Below, piece after piece: positions 24,140-35,740 of a stretch of DNA of 64,000 nucleotides (positions are counted from its first letter, which is position 1; each line of letters begins with the position of its first letter). Made by a program: the position numbers and the translations under genes. The notes below the pieces were generated by a model that was given only the letters and a program-made list of their open reading frames with translations, made no database searches and was not told where the DNA came from. Source of the DNA: Heterocephalus glaber (lineage: Eukaryota > Chordata > Mammalia > Rodentia > Bathyergidae); assembly GCF_000247695.1 (NCBI RefSeq), contig NW_004624843.1, forward strand, positions 2,862,361 to 2,926,360, given 5' to 3'.

Positions 24140-24660
24140 GTGGTTTAAAATATGTTCATAAATTTTGGGCATTTCCTTGACAAGTGCAGTCTGACTTGCT
24201 TCTGCGTTAAGTGTGTACCTTTCTCAGTGACTCTTCTATCGCAGCTAGAATGAGGTGAATATGGCACTAAATAATTAGATTCCACTCTAACAGAGGCTGA
24301 AGCTTTTCCTTATCTTCCCTAGATCATTCCCTCTGGAGGGAACATGATGCCATGCTGCACAAAGCCCCCTGTAAAAAAGGCCCAGGTAGCAAGGAACTGA
24401 AGTCTCCTGCCCCCACAGCCCCGGGAGCCACCATCTTGGAAGTGGGTCCTCCTGGTCCAGTCAAATCTTCAGCTGAGTGGGACCACACCTCACAACTGAA
24501 GACAACTTTGTAAGAAATCCTGAGCCAGAACCACTCAGCTGAGCCGCTCCTGAATTCTAACTCACAGAAACTGTGAGATAATATATATTTTTTCTATTAA
24601 GCCTTTAAGAATTGAAGCCATTTGTTATGTGGGTGGATAACACATTAAAGAATCATAGTT
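24140..24660 (+). mobile_element. MLT1 LTR, sense
   Basis: The MLT1 order is clear: 'catttccttgacaagtgcag', 'aacatgatgccatgctgc', 'acaaagccccctg', 'gggagccaccatcttgg', 'cagctgagccgctcctga', then the conserved end 'cacagaaactgtgagataat' with a run resembling 'attaagcctttaag'. No internal element adjoins it. Confidence 0.75.
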
Positions 24661-24861
24661 TTTCTTTTTCTTACTGAAAAAGCATTTTTATTTTATCTCC
24701 TTGAGTGATAGTTGGTGGATAATAGGTTCTAGATAGGCAGTTATTTTCCATGAAGGCCTTGGAAAATCCTTCCATCTATTTTTTACCTCTATGGCAGCGA
24801 GACTAGTGTCATTCTAGTTGGTGTCTGCCTTTGTTTCTTTTTTCATGGCTTCCATAGTTTT

Positions 24862-24988
24862 GTTTTTATTTTTTAATTAAACATCCAGACTACTGGAGTT
24901 CATTTTGGCAGATTCATACATACACATCGCAGACATTGGTCATTTTCACCCTCCTCCATCATCTCCCTTTCCCTGCTCTCCTAAGTAT
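24862..24988 (-). mobile_element. Short L1 3'-tail insertion, antisense (127 bp)
   Basis: On the minus strand it starts purine-rich ('ggagagcagggaaaggga') and ends in an A-rich tail, seen as T-rich DNA on the left of the plus strand. TAGTTTT lies on both sides (24855-24861 and 24989-24995). Seven bases in T-rich DNA is weak evidence of a target duplication on its own. Confidence 0.55.
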
Positions 24989-25339
24989 TAGTTTTTTATT
25001 TCTTCTTTGATCCTACATTTGTATTTCTTTGACCTGACATAGCTGGATTTGTTTTTGTAGTAGTTCTTGTTGCAAAATTGTCTAAGTTTTTTTTGACTGA
25101 TACGGTGTACAGAATTTCAACTGCTGACACTCTTTTAAGATTTTATTTATAATGTAGGATGCAATCATATCTTGTAAATACGTGGATGCTGAAAAAAAAT
25201 GATGTGTCTTTGTGTTTATGGTACCAGTCTGATAATCAATCAGATAAAGTATACTATTCAAAACCCATATAACCCAATTTATATTTCAATGACATCATCT
25301 TCAACAACCTAGAGTTTCATAACAATATGTCTTATTTTT

Positions 25340-25900
25340 ATGATATATTAGTCCATTCCATTTTCATTTAAACAAACTTTTATGTGCATTCAGTGTGATT
25401 TTTTTAAAAGTTTCTTAGTAGTTATACATTCAGTATAAATTGTATCATTTAGTATTGTAAGAGAAACTTTAGAAATGAGGCTAATGAAATCTTTCTATTG
25501 GTCTTTATTGTAACTATTGACCTCCTACTGTTAATATTGTGATTTCTTTTGTCATACAAGTCATATAAAACAAGTTAATATGGCTTTTGTCCTGGCTTCA
25601 CATTTAACATTTCAGTATTTTTCTTATAAATTCATCTCTTGTAACTAGCATTTAATTACTATACTTTCATCTGAAACACTTAATATACTTTCATCTGACT
25701 CTTAATTGGGGCAATTAATTAATTAGCTTTTGTTATGATAATCAGTGTAGTTCTAATTTTTCCTCCTTTCCTTCATTTTTCATTTATTTCTTTTTTATAC
25801 CTTTTAACATACAAATATTTTGATGTTTTGTTGTTGATTGTTTTGCTGAAACTAACTAGTGTTTCTTTGATCAATAGAACATGACACCTCCATTTTCATA
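25340..25900 (-). mobile_element. Probable old L1 DNA, antisense
   Basis: T-rich sequence resembling the same antisense old-L1 region as 23150-24130, for example 'agtttcttagtagttataca' and 'ttgttttgctgaaactaact'. Assignment is tentative. Confidence 0.35.
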
Positions 25901-27043
25901 TGCTAGTGATAACCATAATTCCAGTAGCTCCCAAAAGCTTTTCAAGCTCTCCTTAACTTATATTTACCTAAATATCAAAGACAAAAATGAAATGCTCCTT
26001 TTCAGTATTATCTATATGAGAGGAATAGTTTAGTACACTTTCATTCTCCTTCATCTATTAACCTATCTGAAGTTTTAGATCAGGAATATTGTATTTGTTT
26101 CATGGCATGGAACCAGACTATGCCATGAGACACTTTTCAAGAGTTTTTCTTAACTTCCTTAAAATGAGTGTCACGTCTTCCTGGATTCCAATCTCCAGTT
26201 TCAGATTCCTCTAAGTTGCTATTATGTTTTTCCTATACTAACAAGGATCCTGAGAGAAATCTAAGTTGAATATAACTAATAACAGTTCACTTTAAACTTG
26301 ATAGCTAATTAAGCTCTTTCAGACTTCCCCCAGCTTTTCAAACTTCCTTCACTACCCCATCCCCAGCAGCCCTTAGCAGAAAAATCATCTACCTTACAAG
26401 AAAGGAAAAATCAATAGACAAGAATGCTTGCTATTTCCTGTGACCACTTTGATTTTTTTGTTCTCACATAATTCATTTTCACTCTACTTTTGTAATGAAG
26501 TTGTTTTGTTCACATTTATGTTTTTTTAAAAAATTTAAAACTGATTTTCTGCTTGTGATTCTCATTTTTTTCTCAGACAATTAACAGTATCTTTATATGC
26601 AATATTATGGAAAGGTAGTTAATAAAAGTTTTGATATCTATTCTCAAAATAACTTTAGTGCTTGTGGTACTTCTGACAAGCATTTATATAATTCTATAAT
26701 TTTAAAAATGAAAAGGAAATTTTTTTTCAAGATACAAACATTGCTTAGATAGTTGGGATGGCAAAGGAATTACTTATAATTTTTATTTTCTGATATTGTG
26801 GTGATTTTGCCATGAATATCCTTATCGTTTTAGATATGCATATTGAAATACATATTAGTGAAAGTACACGAATTTGAACTTGCTTCCAGATAATCCATTG
26901 GAGGGGTAGCTGAGTTGGAATACAGAAAAAATAAAGTGAGCATGGGTTTATAAATATTGAATCTGAGGGGAGATGAGATTTTATTATGTTTTTTCTCTCA
27001 TTTTGTATATCTTTAAATCATCACTTTACAACATTTTAAACTG
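25901..27043. other. Unassigned AT-rich stretch
   Basis: AT-rich DNA with many T and A runs and no clear family. Some may be old L1. No open frame of note. Confidence 0.45.
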
Positions 27044-27052
27044 TCCCAACAA

Positions 27053-27204
27053 GCCAGGCATGGTGGTACATGCCTGTAATCCCAGCACTCAGGAGGCTGA
27101 AGCAGGAGGATCACTGTGAGTTAGAGGCCAGCCTGGGCTACATAGTGAGCTCAAGGCCAGCCTGCACTACAAAGTGAAACCCTGTCTCAAAAAAAGAAGA
27201 ATTT
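27053..27204 (+). mobile_element. B1 SINE (7SL-derived), sense
   Basis: It starts 'gccaggcatggtggtaca', continues 'cctgtaatcccagcactcag', and contains two copies of the 'aggccagcctg' segment, the internal duplication typical of rodent B1. It ends in 'ccctgtctc' and a short A-rich tail. TCCCAACAA is a perfect 9-bp direct repeat at 27044-27052 and 27205-27213. It is the best-preserved 7SL SINE in the window and the main evidence for a rodent genome. Confidence 0.95.
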
Positions 27205-27213
27205 TCCCAACAA

Positions 27214-29025
27214 TTATGTAAATATATATGAAAGTGATTTTAATAATCACTATCAATCTCTGCTGCAATACCCCTTTTTCTTGTCATTTGTGAAGAAGTG
27301 CACCTCTTAGGCCAAGCCAATTCAGGAGTTACAGGAGATACCACATTTTCACAGAGACTGAGTATGAGGATATTAGGAGAGCTAATTCTGAGAATGTGTC
27401 TATTGTCATCATTCGGCCTGGGTATTCTTCAACCCAGGAAAATCTGATGCTGGCATCTAGCTTACTTGTACACAGTGCTTGTGACTTGATGTAAATCTCC
27501 TTTGATTTGGACGACCCTATTGGCTGTGACAGTTGCTTTGAACAGTGGTGAACATTAGGAATTGCTAATCCAGCCCAGTGAATCTCAATGCAGAAATGCT
27601 GTGACTTAGAGTCACTGTGGGAGTTCTAAGACAGAATTTGGTCCTGTTCAGCCTCTCCTTCCTCTACTAAAGCCAAAAGCAATTTTTCATGTCTTAATAC
27701 CACAGCTTCTTTTTGCTGACCCACAAATCCCAATACTTCAGTTGACTAGATCAATACAAAGTGGGAAACAATACCACTAAATTCTACTTCATCATCTTAT
27801 TTTATGAACCTTTAGAAATGGTAGGGCTTTATTTTTTTTCTCACACTCCTACATTAGTTTTGCTTTTTAAGAAAAATTTCAAAAATTACAATTGTGCATA
27901 TTATTATTATAAATGTGAATCTAATATGAAATCTTGTGTCCCACTGCATTGAAATAATTAATTCATTCACTTACTTAAGTTTATTGAGTAGCCCCTTTAA
28001 AAAATGATAAGAGCACAAACACCTGGCCTGACAGGTCAGGAAAGAATTAGGGTATACCTCTCATATGTGAAGGGAGGGAAACTCAAATTCCTCCTCTGTC
28101 ATGGCTCCCAGCTCAGGTATAGCAAATTACTTAGACCAGTTAATTTTATTATAGGAGTAGTGGACCCTTCGTGTATTTTAAGAAGAGTCTATATAGCCAA
28201 TTTGTGCTTTGTGCTTTCTTTCTGGGAGACTGACTAGCCATAAATTTTTTCAAAGTCTTAAAATAGCCCATGGTACTGAAAAGGTTAAGAGCTGCTGCCC
28301 TGCTAGTCTATGAATAAAGATGATTCATGGAGTGATATTTCAGTTCCTCCTGTCCATACCTCAGGGAGGAATTCTCAGAGATCGCTGATGGGTTGCAGTA
28401 GCAGAATACAAGGAGGTCCATTTATAATGATGGATGGTTTTCCAAGACAGGACTTTATAATCAATCCTTTTTGGCATGGCTCATTTTCTCCTGAGATTTA
28501 CAATTATTTATTGCAATTATTGATACCCACAGAATATGAAAGAGATTGTGCTTATAAAGAAAGAGTTCTTTTTTCTGAAATGATGACAATCTGGATTTAG
28601 TGAAGTGGTCTCAGAGAATCATGACTGTGATGTTTTGTTTTCTTAAGTTTAATACAGTGCATCTATTTAGTATTTATTAAACTTACAATCTTCAAACAGG
28701 GTTTGGAACTATCCAATTATCCAGATCATTTTTAATTACATAGTAGAAGTAAAATAAATTTTACAGATTGAAATGCATTGCCCTTGTTTCAAATATTTTA
28801 GTAGCCAAAAATGTCTTTTTAAAATAAACATTAAGTACATGTTCAAAACTTTAAAGATTTATAATCTCAATATTTAAAAGCATTTAAACTATGTGATATG
28901 GATATCTAAATATCTAGTTGGTATATAAACAATACTTTCACCATCAACAGTTTTACAAATGAAACATACATATCAGTTTAGAAATCCTAGGTTTCAGCTC
29001 CCAAAATATATTTGAGAAATCATTG
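27214..29025. other. Unassigned non-coding stretch
   Basis: About 1.8 kb. Short frames at 27761-28600 (up to 96 codons) have no recognisable family features. The end is AT-rich and may be L1-related. Confidence 0.5.
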
Positions 29026-29029
29026 TACT

Positions 29030-29875
29030 ACTACAAATGAAATTTACAGTTCAGGATTGAAAAAAAATTAAATATCAGCTGCCTAGTATTGAGTTATAAC
29101 CCAAAGCATAAAAGAATATCCATGAATCTATACAAATATACATTAATAAATGACTGCATAAATAAAAGGGAAAAGCCAAAAATCTCCCAATCAGAAAAGT
29201 TCCAACTATTTTATGTAAATAGTTCACCTTTGAGAATCTAGAATCTAGCCCACATTCCTTATTGTTCATGGTGGCTTCCTTCCAAATAACACAGTGTGGA
29301 AAGAGGAAAATTATGAAAGCACTGGGCAATTGAGAAACCTGATGAACTACCTTACCCAGGGATTCAAAGTCAGTATCAACAGTGGCATTCACATTGATGA
29401 CAGGTGGGCTTCTATTGTGTGACGAAACCATATGTATGTAATCTCTCTCCTCCAAACTCAGAACCCCAGCCTAACAGTGACAAAAAAGTCAGACAAATCC
29501 CACTTGAGATTTTGCAAAAGTACTTGAGCAGTACTCATCAAAATCAAGCGATTTTAAGAAACTCTAACAGCCAAGGAAAACCTAAGGAGCCATGATGACC
29601 GAACGTAGGGCGGGACCCTGGTTAAGAGCCTTAAACAGAAAAAGGACAAGAAAGTTTTTCTTTACATAAAAAGTAGGAAATGTGAATTAAGTATAGACTT
29701 TAATAATAATTCATCAATATGAATTCATTAGTTGTGACAAATGTATCATACTAATTTTAGATGTTAATAATAGGGGAAATTGGGTTCAGGACATAGGGGA
29801 ATTTCCTGAGCTATATTTGCAATTTTTCTGTAAGTCAAAAGCTGTCTCAAAAAATAAAGTTTATTATATACAATG
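29030..29875 (+). mobile_element. Old L1 (L1M-type) 3' UTR, sense, about 850 bp
   Basis: A long match in order to an old L1 3' UTR: 'gatgaactaccttacccagg', 'gtcagtatcaacagtggca', then 'ccaaggaaaacctaaggagc', 'catgatgaccgaacgtag', 'gaattcattagttgtgacaa', 'agatgttaataatagggga', 'tgagctatatttgcaatttt', 'ctgtaagtcaaaagctg' and the final AATAAAG at 29855. No ORF2 sequence is included. Confidence 0.8.
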
Positions 29876-29879
29876 TCAC

Positions 29880-31640
29880 CTGCCTCAGTGATTTTGATAA
29901 TAGTAATGGAAAGCAAGAATTTGGTTCACGTACGAAGAGAGACATTCCATCAGTCCCTAGCAATTCTTTTCTGCAGAATCAGTAGGACTTTGAATTTGTC
30001 ATTGGTGTTACTTCCCCTCCAATCTCTTCTCAAATATCAAACTATTACTCACTACGTAAATTTTAATTTCAAATAAGATTAAAGGTATTTTAATAAATAC
30101 ATAATATATTCATCAGTCCCATGGATTTCTAAAATCTTTCAAAACAGAATCTACATTGCAATTGCAGAACTGTTCTTAACCCCAAATTAAATTCTAGGCA
30201 CTCAACCCAGCTGAGGCTGAAGACAACTCCCCCTTGCATCCCCTGACCCCAGCATAGTTGAAAGGTGTGCCAGTGACTTGCCAGGTATACAGAGTCACGA
30301 AACAGGACCTTTTCTTTACAATAACAAAACCCTACAATATGGATAATTGTGACATTGATTCAAATTATAGTATCTCCAAATACACTTTTCAGGAAGAATG
30401 GGTCAGGTAAAGAGTTCCAACTGGTCAAAGTTTTTAAAAAGCCTCATGAGGAAGGATTAAGAGACCCAAATGAAGCACTAGTACTAGAATTTCTTAGTGG
30501 AAGCTTTTCTGAGGACATCTAGAAGGCTTTATTTTCTCATTTTTCAAATGTCATCTTATACTTAGCTTCACAATGATGGGGGCGGGGGGGAAGGCGGTGC
30601 TGTTATTCCCAAAACAGTAACTCATAGGAGTTGACCCATTTTAATTTCAGGAATCAACATAGTGTCATCTAGTCTTATGGCACAAGTTCATGTCCAACGA
30701 TGACATTGTCTTAGATTTTCTAAAACAATTCAGAGTAAGGGGTTCTGTAGTCTCTCTTTCTGTGATTTATTCTAGTACATAGTAACCCTCTATGAGCTAC
30801 AAAGTTCTTTCTTATACAGCTGCATTGTGAGAAAAAATTTTAAAAACTGGACCATGATTTAAATTCACTGGGTACAGGCACTCTTAAGTTAAAGAAGGAG
30901 CTAGAGAAATTTAAATATTAACTATCACTCACTGTAAAAACTGCTTTTTAGTTTCAAATATTTGCATAGAGAGTTAACATAAAGTTAACACATTTGCAGT
31001 GTGGTTGTGCTGTTCAGAAGTTTAGGTTGCAAAGGACAGAAATTGATTCTTTCCAAATGTGGCACACCATTGTGATTATCTCTCATGATTTCCTTTAGCA
31101 AATAGAGCTTTCTCCCTCTGGAGTTGTATTAAGGCATAGACCATCCCAGCGAAGGACTCTACTTCCTATCTTTCCTTAACACTAAGAGTGCTTGTGTACC
31201 TAAATTTTCAGAAATTAAAGGCAAGAAAAAAATATTACCTGGGGTTCCTCTAAGAGAAATTGCTTGTGTTCCACTACTCTCTTCTCCTTCCACAGAGAGA
31301 AATGTGGACACAGTGCTGGTGATCTGGCCTCTAAATGAAGACCAGAACTATACCCTAGAGATGGTGAAAAAGATAGAAGGGACCTACTTCCATAAATTGG
31401 GTTGGAGAACAGGGCTGCCTGACAGCTCTGAATTATTTATATATCTCAGCTCTTACATGATGGAAAATATCGTAATTATGACTCTTTTTGCTGTAGCATC
31501 TTAGTTTGTATTTCATACAGTTAACTGATTTAATCAGATAATGGGTTAATTAGAATTAAATTGGGTAGCTTCAAAATGATGAGCAATATTCAAAACCAGG
31601 CTTGAAAAATGATGACTAAAATCCTAGCACAGGCTGCTGA
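29880..31640. other. Unassigned non-coding stretch
   Basis: About 1.8 kb. The only notable item is a G-rich run at 30578-30597. Short frames at 29873-30076 and 31304-31504 are unsupported. Confidence 0.5.
30578..30597 (+). repeat. G-rich run
   Basis: The runs are G5, C, G7, AA, G2, C, G2. Two long G runs with internal flexibility could fold into a quadruplex. I have no evidence of function. Confidence 0.6.
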
Positions 31641-31800
31641 AATCATGCCTCTGAATGTTTCATTCTGCAGCATCCATCTTCAAATGCTCCCAGAATATCC
31701 TCAGTTTTTAAATCATTCAGAGTCAAAGTCCAGATGCTGGCCAGAAAAATAAGAAATCCCACTACTGTCCACCTTTGCCCATGGAATAAGCTGACTGGTT
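31640..31800 (+). mobile_element. Possible L2 fragment, sense
   Basis: 'cattcagagtcaaagtccag' and the surrounding order resemble L2 3' sequence, but the match is short. Confidence 0.35.
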
Positions 31801-32243
31801 CTTTTTCCCATTCTTTTACACTTTCAAAAAAGTAACTCTCTCGTTAAAATTCAGAGGTCACTCATATAACTGAAAAGGCCCATACCTCTCTCAAGGAGAG
31901 GATTATAAACTTCATGAGACCAGACAAGTTGCTCAAAGTCCAGCATCTTCTTCTACATTTGAATAAATTTCATGTTGTCATGCACAATGAACACATTGGT
32001 CATGTTATCCAATGTACTTTTCATTAATAATAAGCAAGAAGTGAGAATAGATGATAAATCGGTTTAAATGTATAAATACATACCTGACACAATAAGGACA
32101 GAGATAGATGTTCATGCTACAGTCCTCATATCAGCAGTTATCACAAGAAAAGAGTCAGTTACCAAAAGTCCCACCTTCAAAAACCCATTCCATACGTTCA
32201 TTGGCTTGAAACACAGTTTCTTCTAGATGAACCAAGAAATGGA

Positions 32244-32378
32244 GGGAGGAGGAGGGAGAGGAGGAGAGGAGACATAAACAGAGTTAAGGCATGTTATATG
32301 CATGTACCCACTTCCAATGATGAATGTAATCATTATGTACTACAAACATGTACTTCATACAAATGAAAAATAAAACAA
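32244..32378 (+). mobile_element. Short L1 3'-tail insertion, sense (135 bp)
   Basis: It starts in a polypurine tract (32241-32272), continues 'ccaatgatgaatgtaatc', as in the longer L1 copy near 52300, and ends in 'aaataaaacaaaa'. AAATGGA flanks both ends (32237-32243 and 32379-32385). Confidence 0.7.
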
Positions 32379-32389
32379 AAAATGGAACA

Positions 32390-33337
32390 AAGACAGATGG
32401 TTTTCATGACCTGAAGGAAAGTTAATCATTCACATTGCTCTTTTCTGAGAGATCCTCTTTATGTACAGTGAAAAAGAATTGTCAAATCAGTAGTTATATG
32501 CCATGTTTCAAGGTCTCCATTAATTTGTTTTCATATGAAGCCTACATATAGAACAGAAGCTTCAATTGGCGCCACCCTTTGCAGAGACTTACAGCTCTCC
32601 ATGAGCTGTGCTAGACCAACAGCCATCTTCTCCACTGGTCAAGCTGGAAAGTTGAATGAACACATGCATGTAATTACCTCCCAGGCAACTTCTGAGTCTT
32701 GCTTGCATCATGGGGATTCCCTTAGTATCTCATATTACATTTTCCCCCGTAGAAATGATTTGTGGTTGTTGTTTTCTATTTTTCACGTTATTTTAAACTT
32801 CCATAAGCTACCAAATCCTATAAAAATTCTCTGATGCCTTTCACCATAGCCATTTATTTTATTCTTCTTTATCCTTTCTTTGTCCATTTTCCTTCTTCCT
32901 TCCCCTATCTGCCCCTTTTCCTCCTCCTATTTTTTTTCCTCCTCCTCCTGTCTCTCTCTTTTCTTAGCCATGTAAGAGCAACTTGTATACGTGACATTTC
33001 TTTACTCCAACGTAAATATTATATTTTCTTAAAATGTAGATTTTACTTATACATAGTAAAATTATGAAAATTAGGAAATCAATATGGATAATATGTAATT
33101 CCATAGACCTCCTTCAGATGTTATCAGTTCTACAATAATGTACTTCATAACAAAAACAAAAAAGTCCAAGATAATGATTGCATTCAATTGATCTGCCTCT
33201 TCAATCATGTTTAAATTGAATTAGTTCATGAATTTTTTTCTCTGCTTCCTATGAATTAATTTTGAAAAGTATAGATTAGTTATTTCATAGAGTGTCCTAT
33301 TCACTTTGTGTTTGTTTGGTGGCTCCTTGTAATTAAG
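32390..33337. other. Unassigned non-coding stretch
   Basis: Contains a CT-rich stretch at 32885-32962 and chance frames of 77-99 codons. No gene evidence. Confidence 0.5.
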
Positions 33338-33352
33338 TTCAACTTATATCTT

Positions 33353-33512
33353 TTTCTTCATTAAGATTATTGGTGCATTTTAGGTATACAGTATGATGAC
33401 ATTCATCATTGGAAATTTGTACCTTTACATGATATATCTTGGTTCTTATTTTTCCCCATTCCCCTGCCCTCCCTTCAACTCCTCCACCCCTCCCTGTTTA
33501 CAAAGACCTTGT
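33353..33512 (-). mobile_element. Short L1 3'-tail insertion, antisense (160 bp)
   Basis: Reverse-complemented, it aligns along its whole length with the L1 3' UTR at about 52197-52340 ('aaccaagatatatcatg', 'ccaatgatgaatgtcatc', 'caccaata'). The A-rich end is the T-rich left edge. It has a perfect 15-bp target duplication, TTCAACTTATATCTT, at 33338-33352 and 33513-33527, so this is a well-supported single retrotransposition event. Confidence 0.9.
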
Positions 33513-33728
33513 TTCAACTTATATCTTGTTGACAGAAATACAATAAAATAAGACTGATTCTTTAATCCTTAATATCAGGAAGCACATGCTGTTGGTAGGT
33601 CATATTACTGTCATTGTTAGCTTTGACCATGTAATTAAGGTTAATTTCTGCTGTAAAGGAAAGCTGGCTTTTTACCATCATGTATTTATTGTCTATTTTA
33701 AATTTTTATTTTAGTATTCTGGAAGCTT

Positions 33729-33877
33729 AGTGTGATTTTTGTTTGTGTTTTTGTTTACTTGGTGATAGGATCTTATTCTGCTCCCCAGTCTAGACTCAAA
33801 CTCTTGGTTTCAAGTGATCCTCCCACCTCAGCTTCCCAAGGAGCCAGGACTACAAGTGTGCACCACCACACCCAACT
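33729..33877 (-). mobile_element. 7SL-derived SINE (B1/FLAM-like), antisense
   Basis: Reversed 7SL Alu-domain landmarks are clear: 'tcaagtgatcctcccacctc', 'agcttcccaaggagccagg', 'actacaagtgtgcaccacc'. The A-rich tail lies to the left as a T-rich run (33736-33760). GGAAGCTT occurs at 33721-33728 and 33879-33886 as a probable target duplication. Confidence 0.8.
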
Positions 33878-34313
33878 GGGAAGCTTTATTGGTTGTGCAA
33901 GTGGTAACTTTTGTACTTATCCCTTTTGATTGTGCTTATTCTATCTTCTTTTCAAATTTTCTTTGTAAGTTCTTAATGATATGGAAAACTTACTGCCTAT
34001 AAAACAACCCAACCAATGACTTTATTCCAATTTCCATTTTTCCCTAAACCTTTACCTCCCAAATTTTAGTTGCCCTAATTCTATTTTGTCAGAAAATACC
34101 TGAGACACACAGTATGTATAACATAGTATTATTCTCTCCTCACCTGCACCGTTGTCTCAGTCTTGTTTCCACAAATTTTTGCTCCTGGTCTATCAATTTG
34201 CTGGAGCTTTCAAAGCCATCTCTTAATCAGTTGAAGTTCATTATATAGTAGGTTCTTATAAGGGAGATCATGGGCATCACATTTCTTGATCTCTTGAATT
34301 TCAGAACTGTTTC

Positions 34314-34474
34314 TTTTTTTTATTCATTAGGTTTATTGATACATTTTAGGTATACAATATGATGACATTGATCATTGGAAATTTGTTCCTTTACATGATA
34401 GATCTTGGTTCTTATTTTTTCCCATCCCCTGCCCTCCCTTCAACCCTTCCACCCCTCCCTATTTAAAAAGACTT
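34314..34474 (-). mobile_element. Short L1 3'-tail insertion, antisense (161 bp)
   Basis: It is nearly identical by eye to the insertion at 33353-33512, has the same 5' boundary and is one base longer. TGTTTC at 34308-34313 and 34475-34480 may be its own target duplication. It sits inside an older antisense L1. Confidence 0.8.
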
Positions 34475-35022
34475 TGTTTCCATTCTTTCCTTTTCTCATA
34501 TTTATTCCTTTCCCTTCAGCAACAAAACTTGAAAGATGATTTTAGTAGACATACAATTCTTGATTCATTTCTTTCACTCCCAAGGTTCTTGAAATTGCTC
34601 CTCCTTTATGCTGTTGCTTTGTGTGTTTTTGAGACATCTGACAATCTAATCCTTCCCCACTTACATGTTATATTTTCCCCAAGTGCTCTCAGGCATTTTC
34701 TCTTTTTCCTTTAATCATCTTTTAAAACATGGCTCATAGTTGATCATTTTGTTCAATTTTCCTAGGAGTAAATAGGTCCTTTTGAAATGTACATTCAGTT
34801 CTTTCAGTTTCAGAAAGTTTTATTAGATTATAGTTTTTTTCAATACATGAAAGATGTTGTTGCATTCTCTTTCAAGATCAATAACTTTTGATGAGAAGTC
34901 ACTTCATTCAAATTGTCATTCCCCTTCATGTAATTTGTCATCTTTCTCTTGGCACTTCCAGGATTTCCTCTTCATCTTGGCTTTCAGCAGACTCCGATTA
35001 TGATGATGTCCCTAGCATAGAT

Positions 35023-35055
35023 GTTTGTTTGTTTGTTTGTTTGTTTGTTTGTTTT
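35023..35055 (+). repeat. (GTTT)n microsatellite
   Basis: About eight uninterrupted GTTT units inside old L1 sequence. Confidence 0.9.
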
Positions 35056-35740
35056 TCCCTTTTCTTCCTTGAGGTTTAGTATTTCAAAACTGTCAATATA
35101 TATCTTTCATTATGTTTCAAAAATTATAGCCACTATTATTTTCAAACTTTTTTTTCAACCCCGTACTTTCTCCCCATATCAAGACTGGTTACATGTATGT
35201 TTGAGCTTTTTATATTACTTAACAACAATATTCTGTTTGATTTTTATATTGTTTTTCTCTATTTTGTTCAAATTGGATATTTTCTCTTGACTGTAAGTCC
35301 ACAGAGTCTCACTTCTGTCTTTATTCTGTTATCTGGGAAATTCGTGACTTCAGTTCCAAAATTTTGACACAGTTATTTTTATCCATTTCTCTGCTCCAAT
35401 TTCATATCTTTTAATTCATTGGAAGTATTTATTCTTTTACATCATCAAAGATATTTATATTGGCTTCCCTGAAATACTCCACAGCTAATTCTAATATCTG
35501 AAAAATCTCAACTTCGTTCCCCATTTTGAGACTGGGTTTCATGCTTTTACTTCTTTATATTGGACAATTATGGATCATAACGTGGATACTCCAATGTTAC
35601 GTTGTAGAGCTATTGGATAAGCCTTTTAAATCTGATAATTGTTGGTTTTTAGGGTCGTTTGTTTTGTTTACCAAGCTCTTAACTCAGTTTGACTTGCATT
35701 GCAAATGTATTCCTAGAATTTAGCTCAAATTTCAAATGAG

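Larger units (their letters stand above)
34030..35740 (-). mobile_element. Old L1 (L1M-type) internal/3' sequence, antisense
   Basis: The landmark order is characteristic of a common old L1 read in reverse: 'ttttgatgagaagtcacttc', 'ttccccttcatgtaatttgt', 'ggctttcagcagactccgat', 'catgtatgtttgagcttttt', 'aaagatatttatattggctt' and 'caatgttacgttgtagagc'. A short, younger L1 tail (34314-34474) interrupts it. No usable reading frame. Confidence 0.75.
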
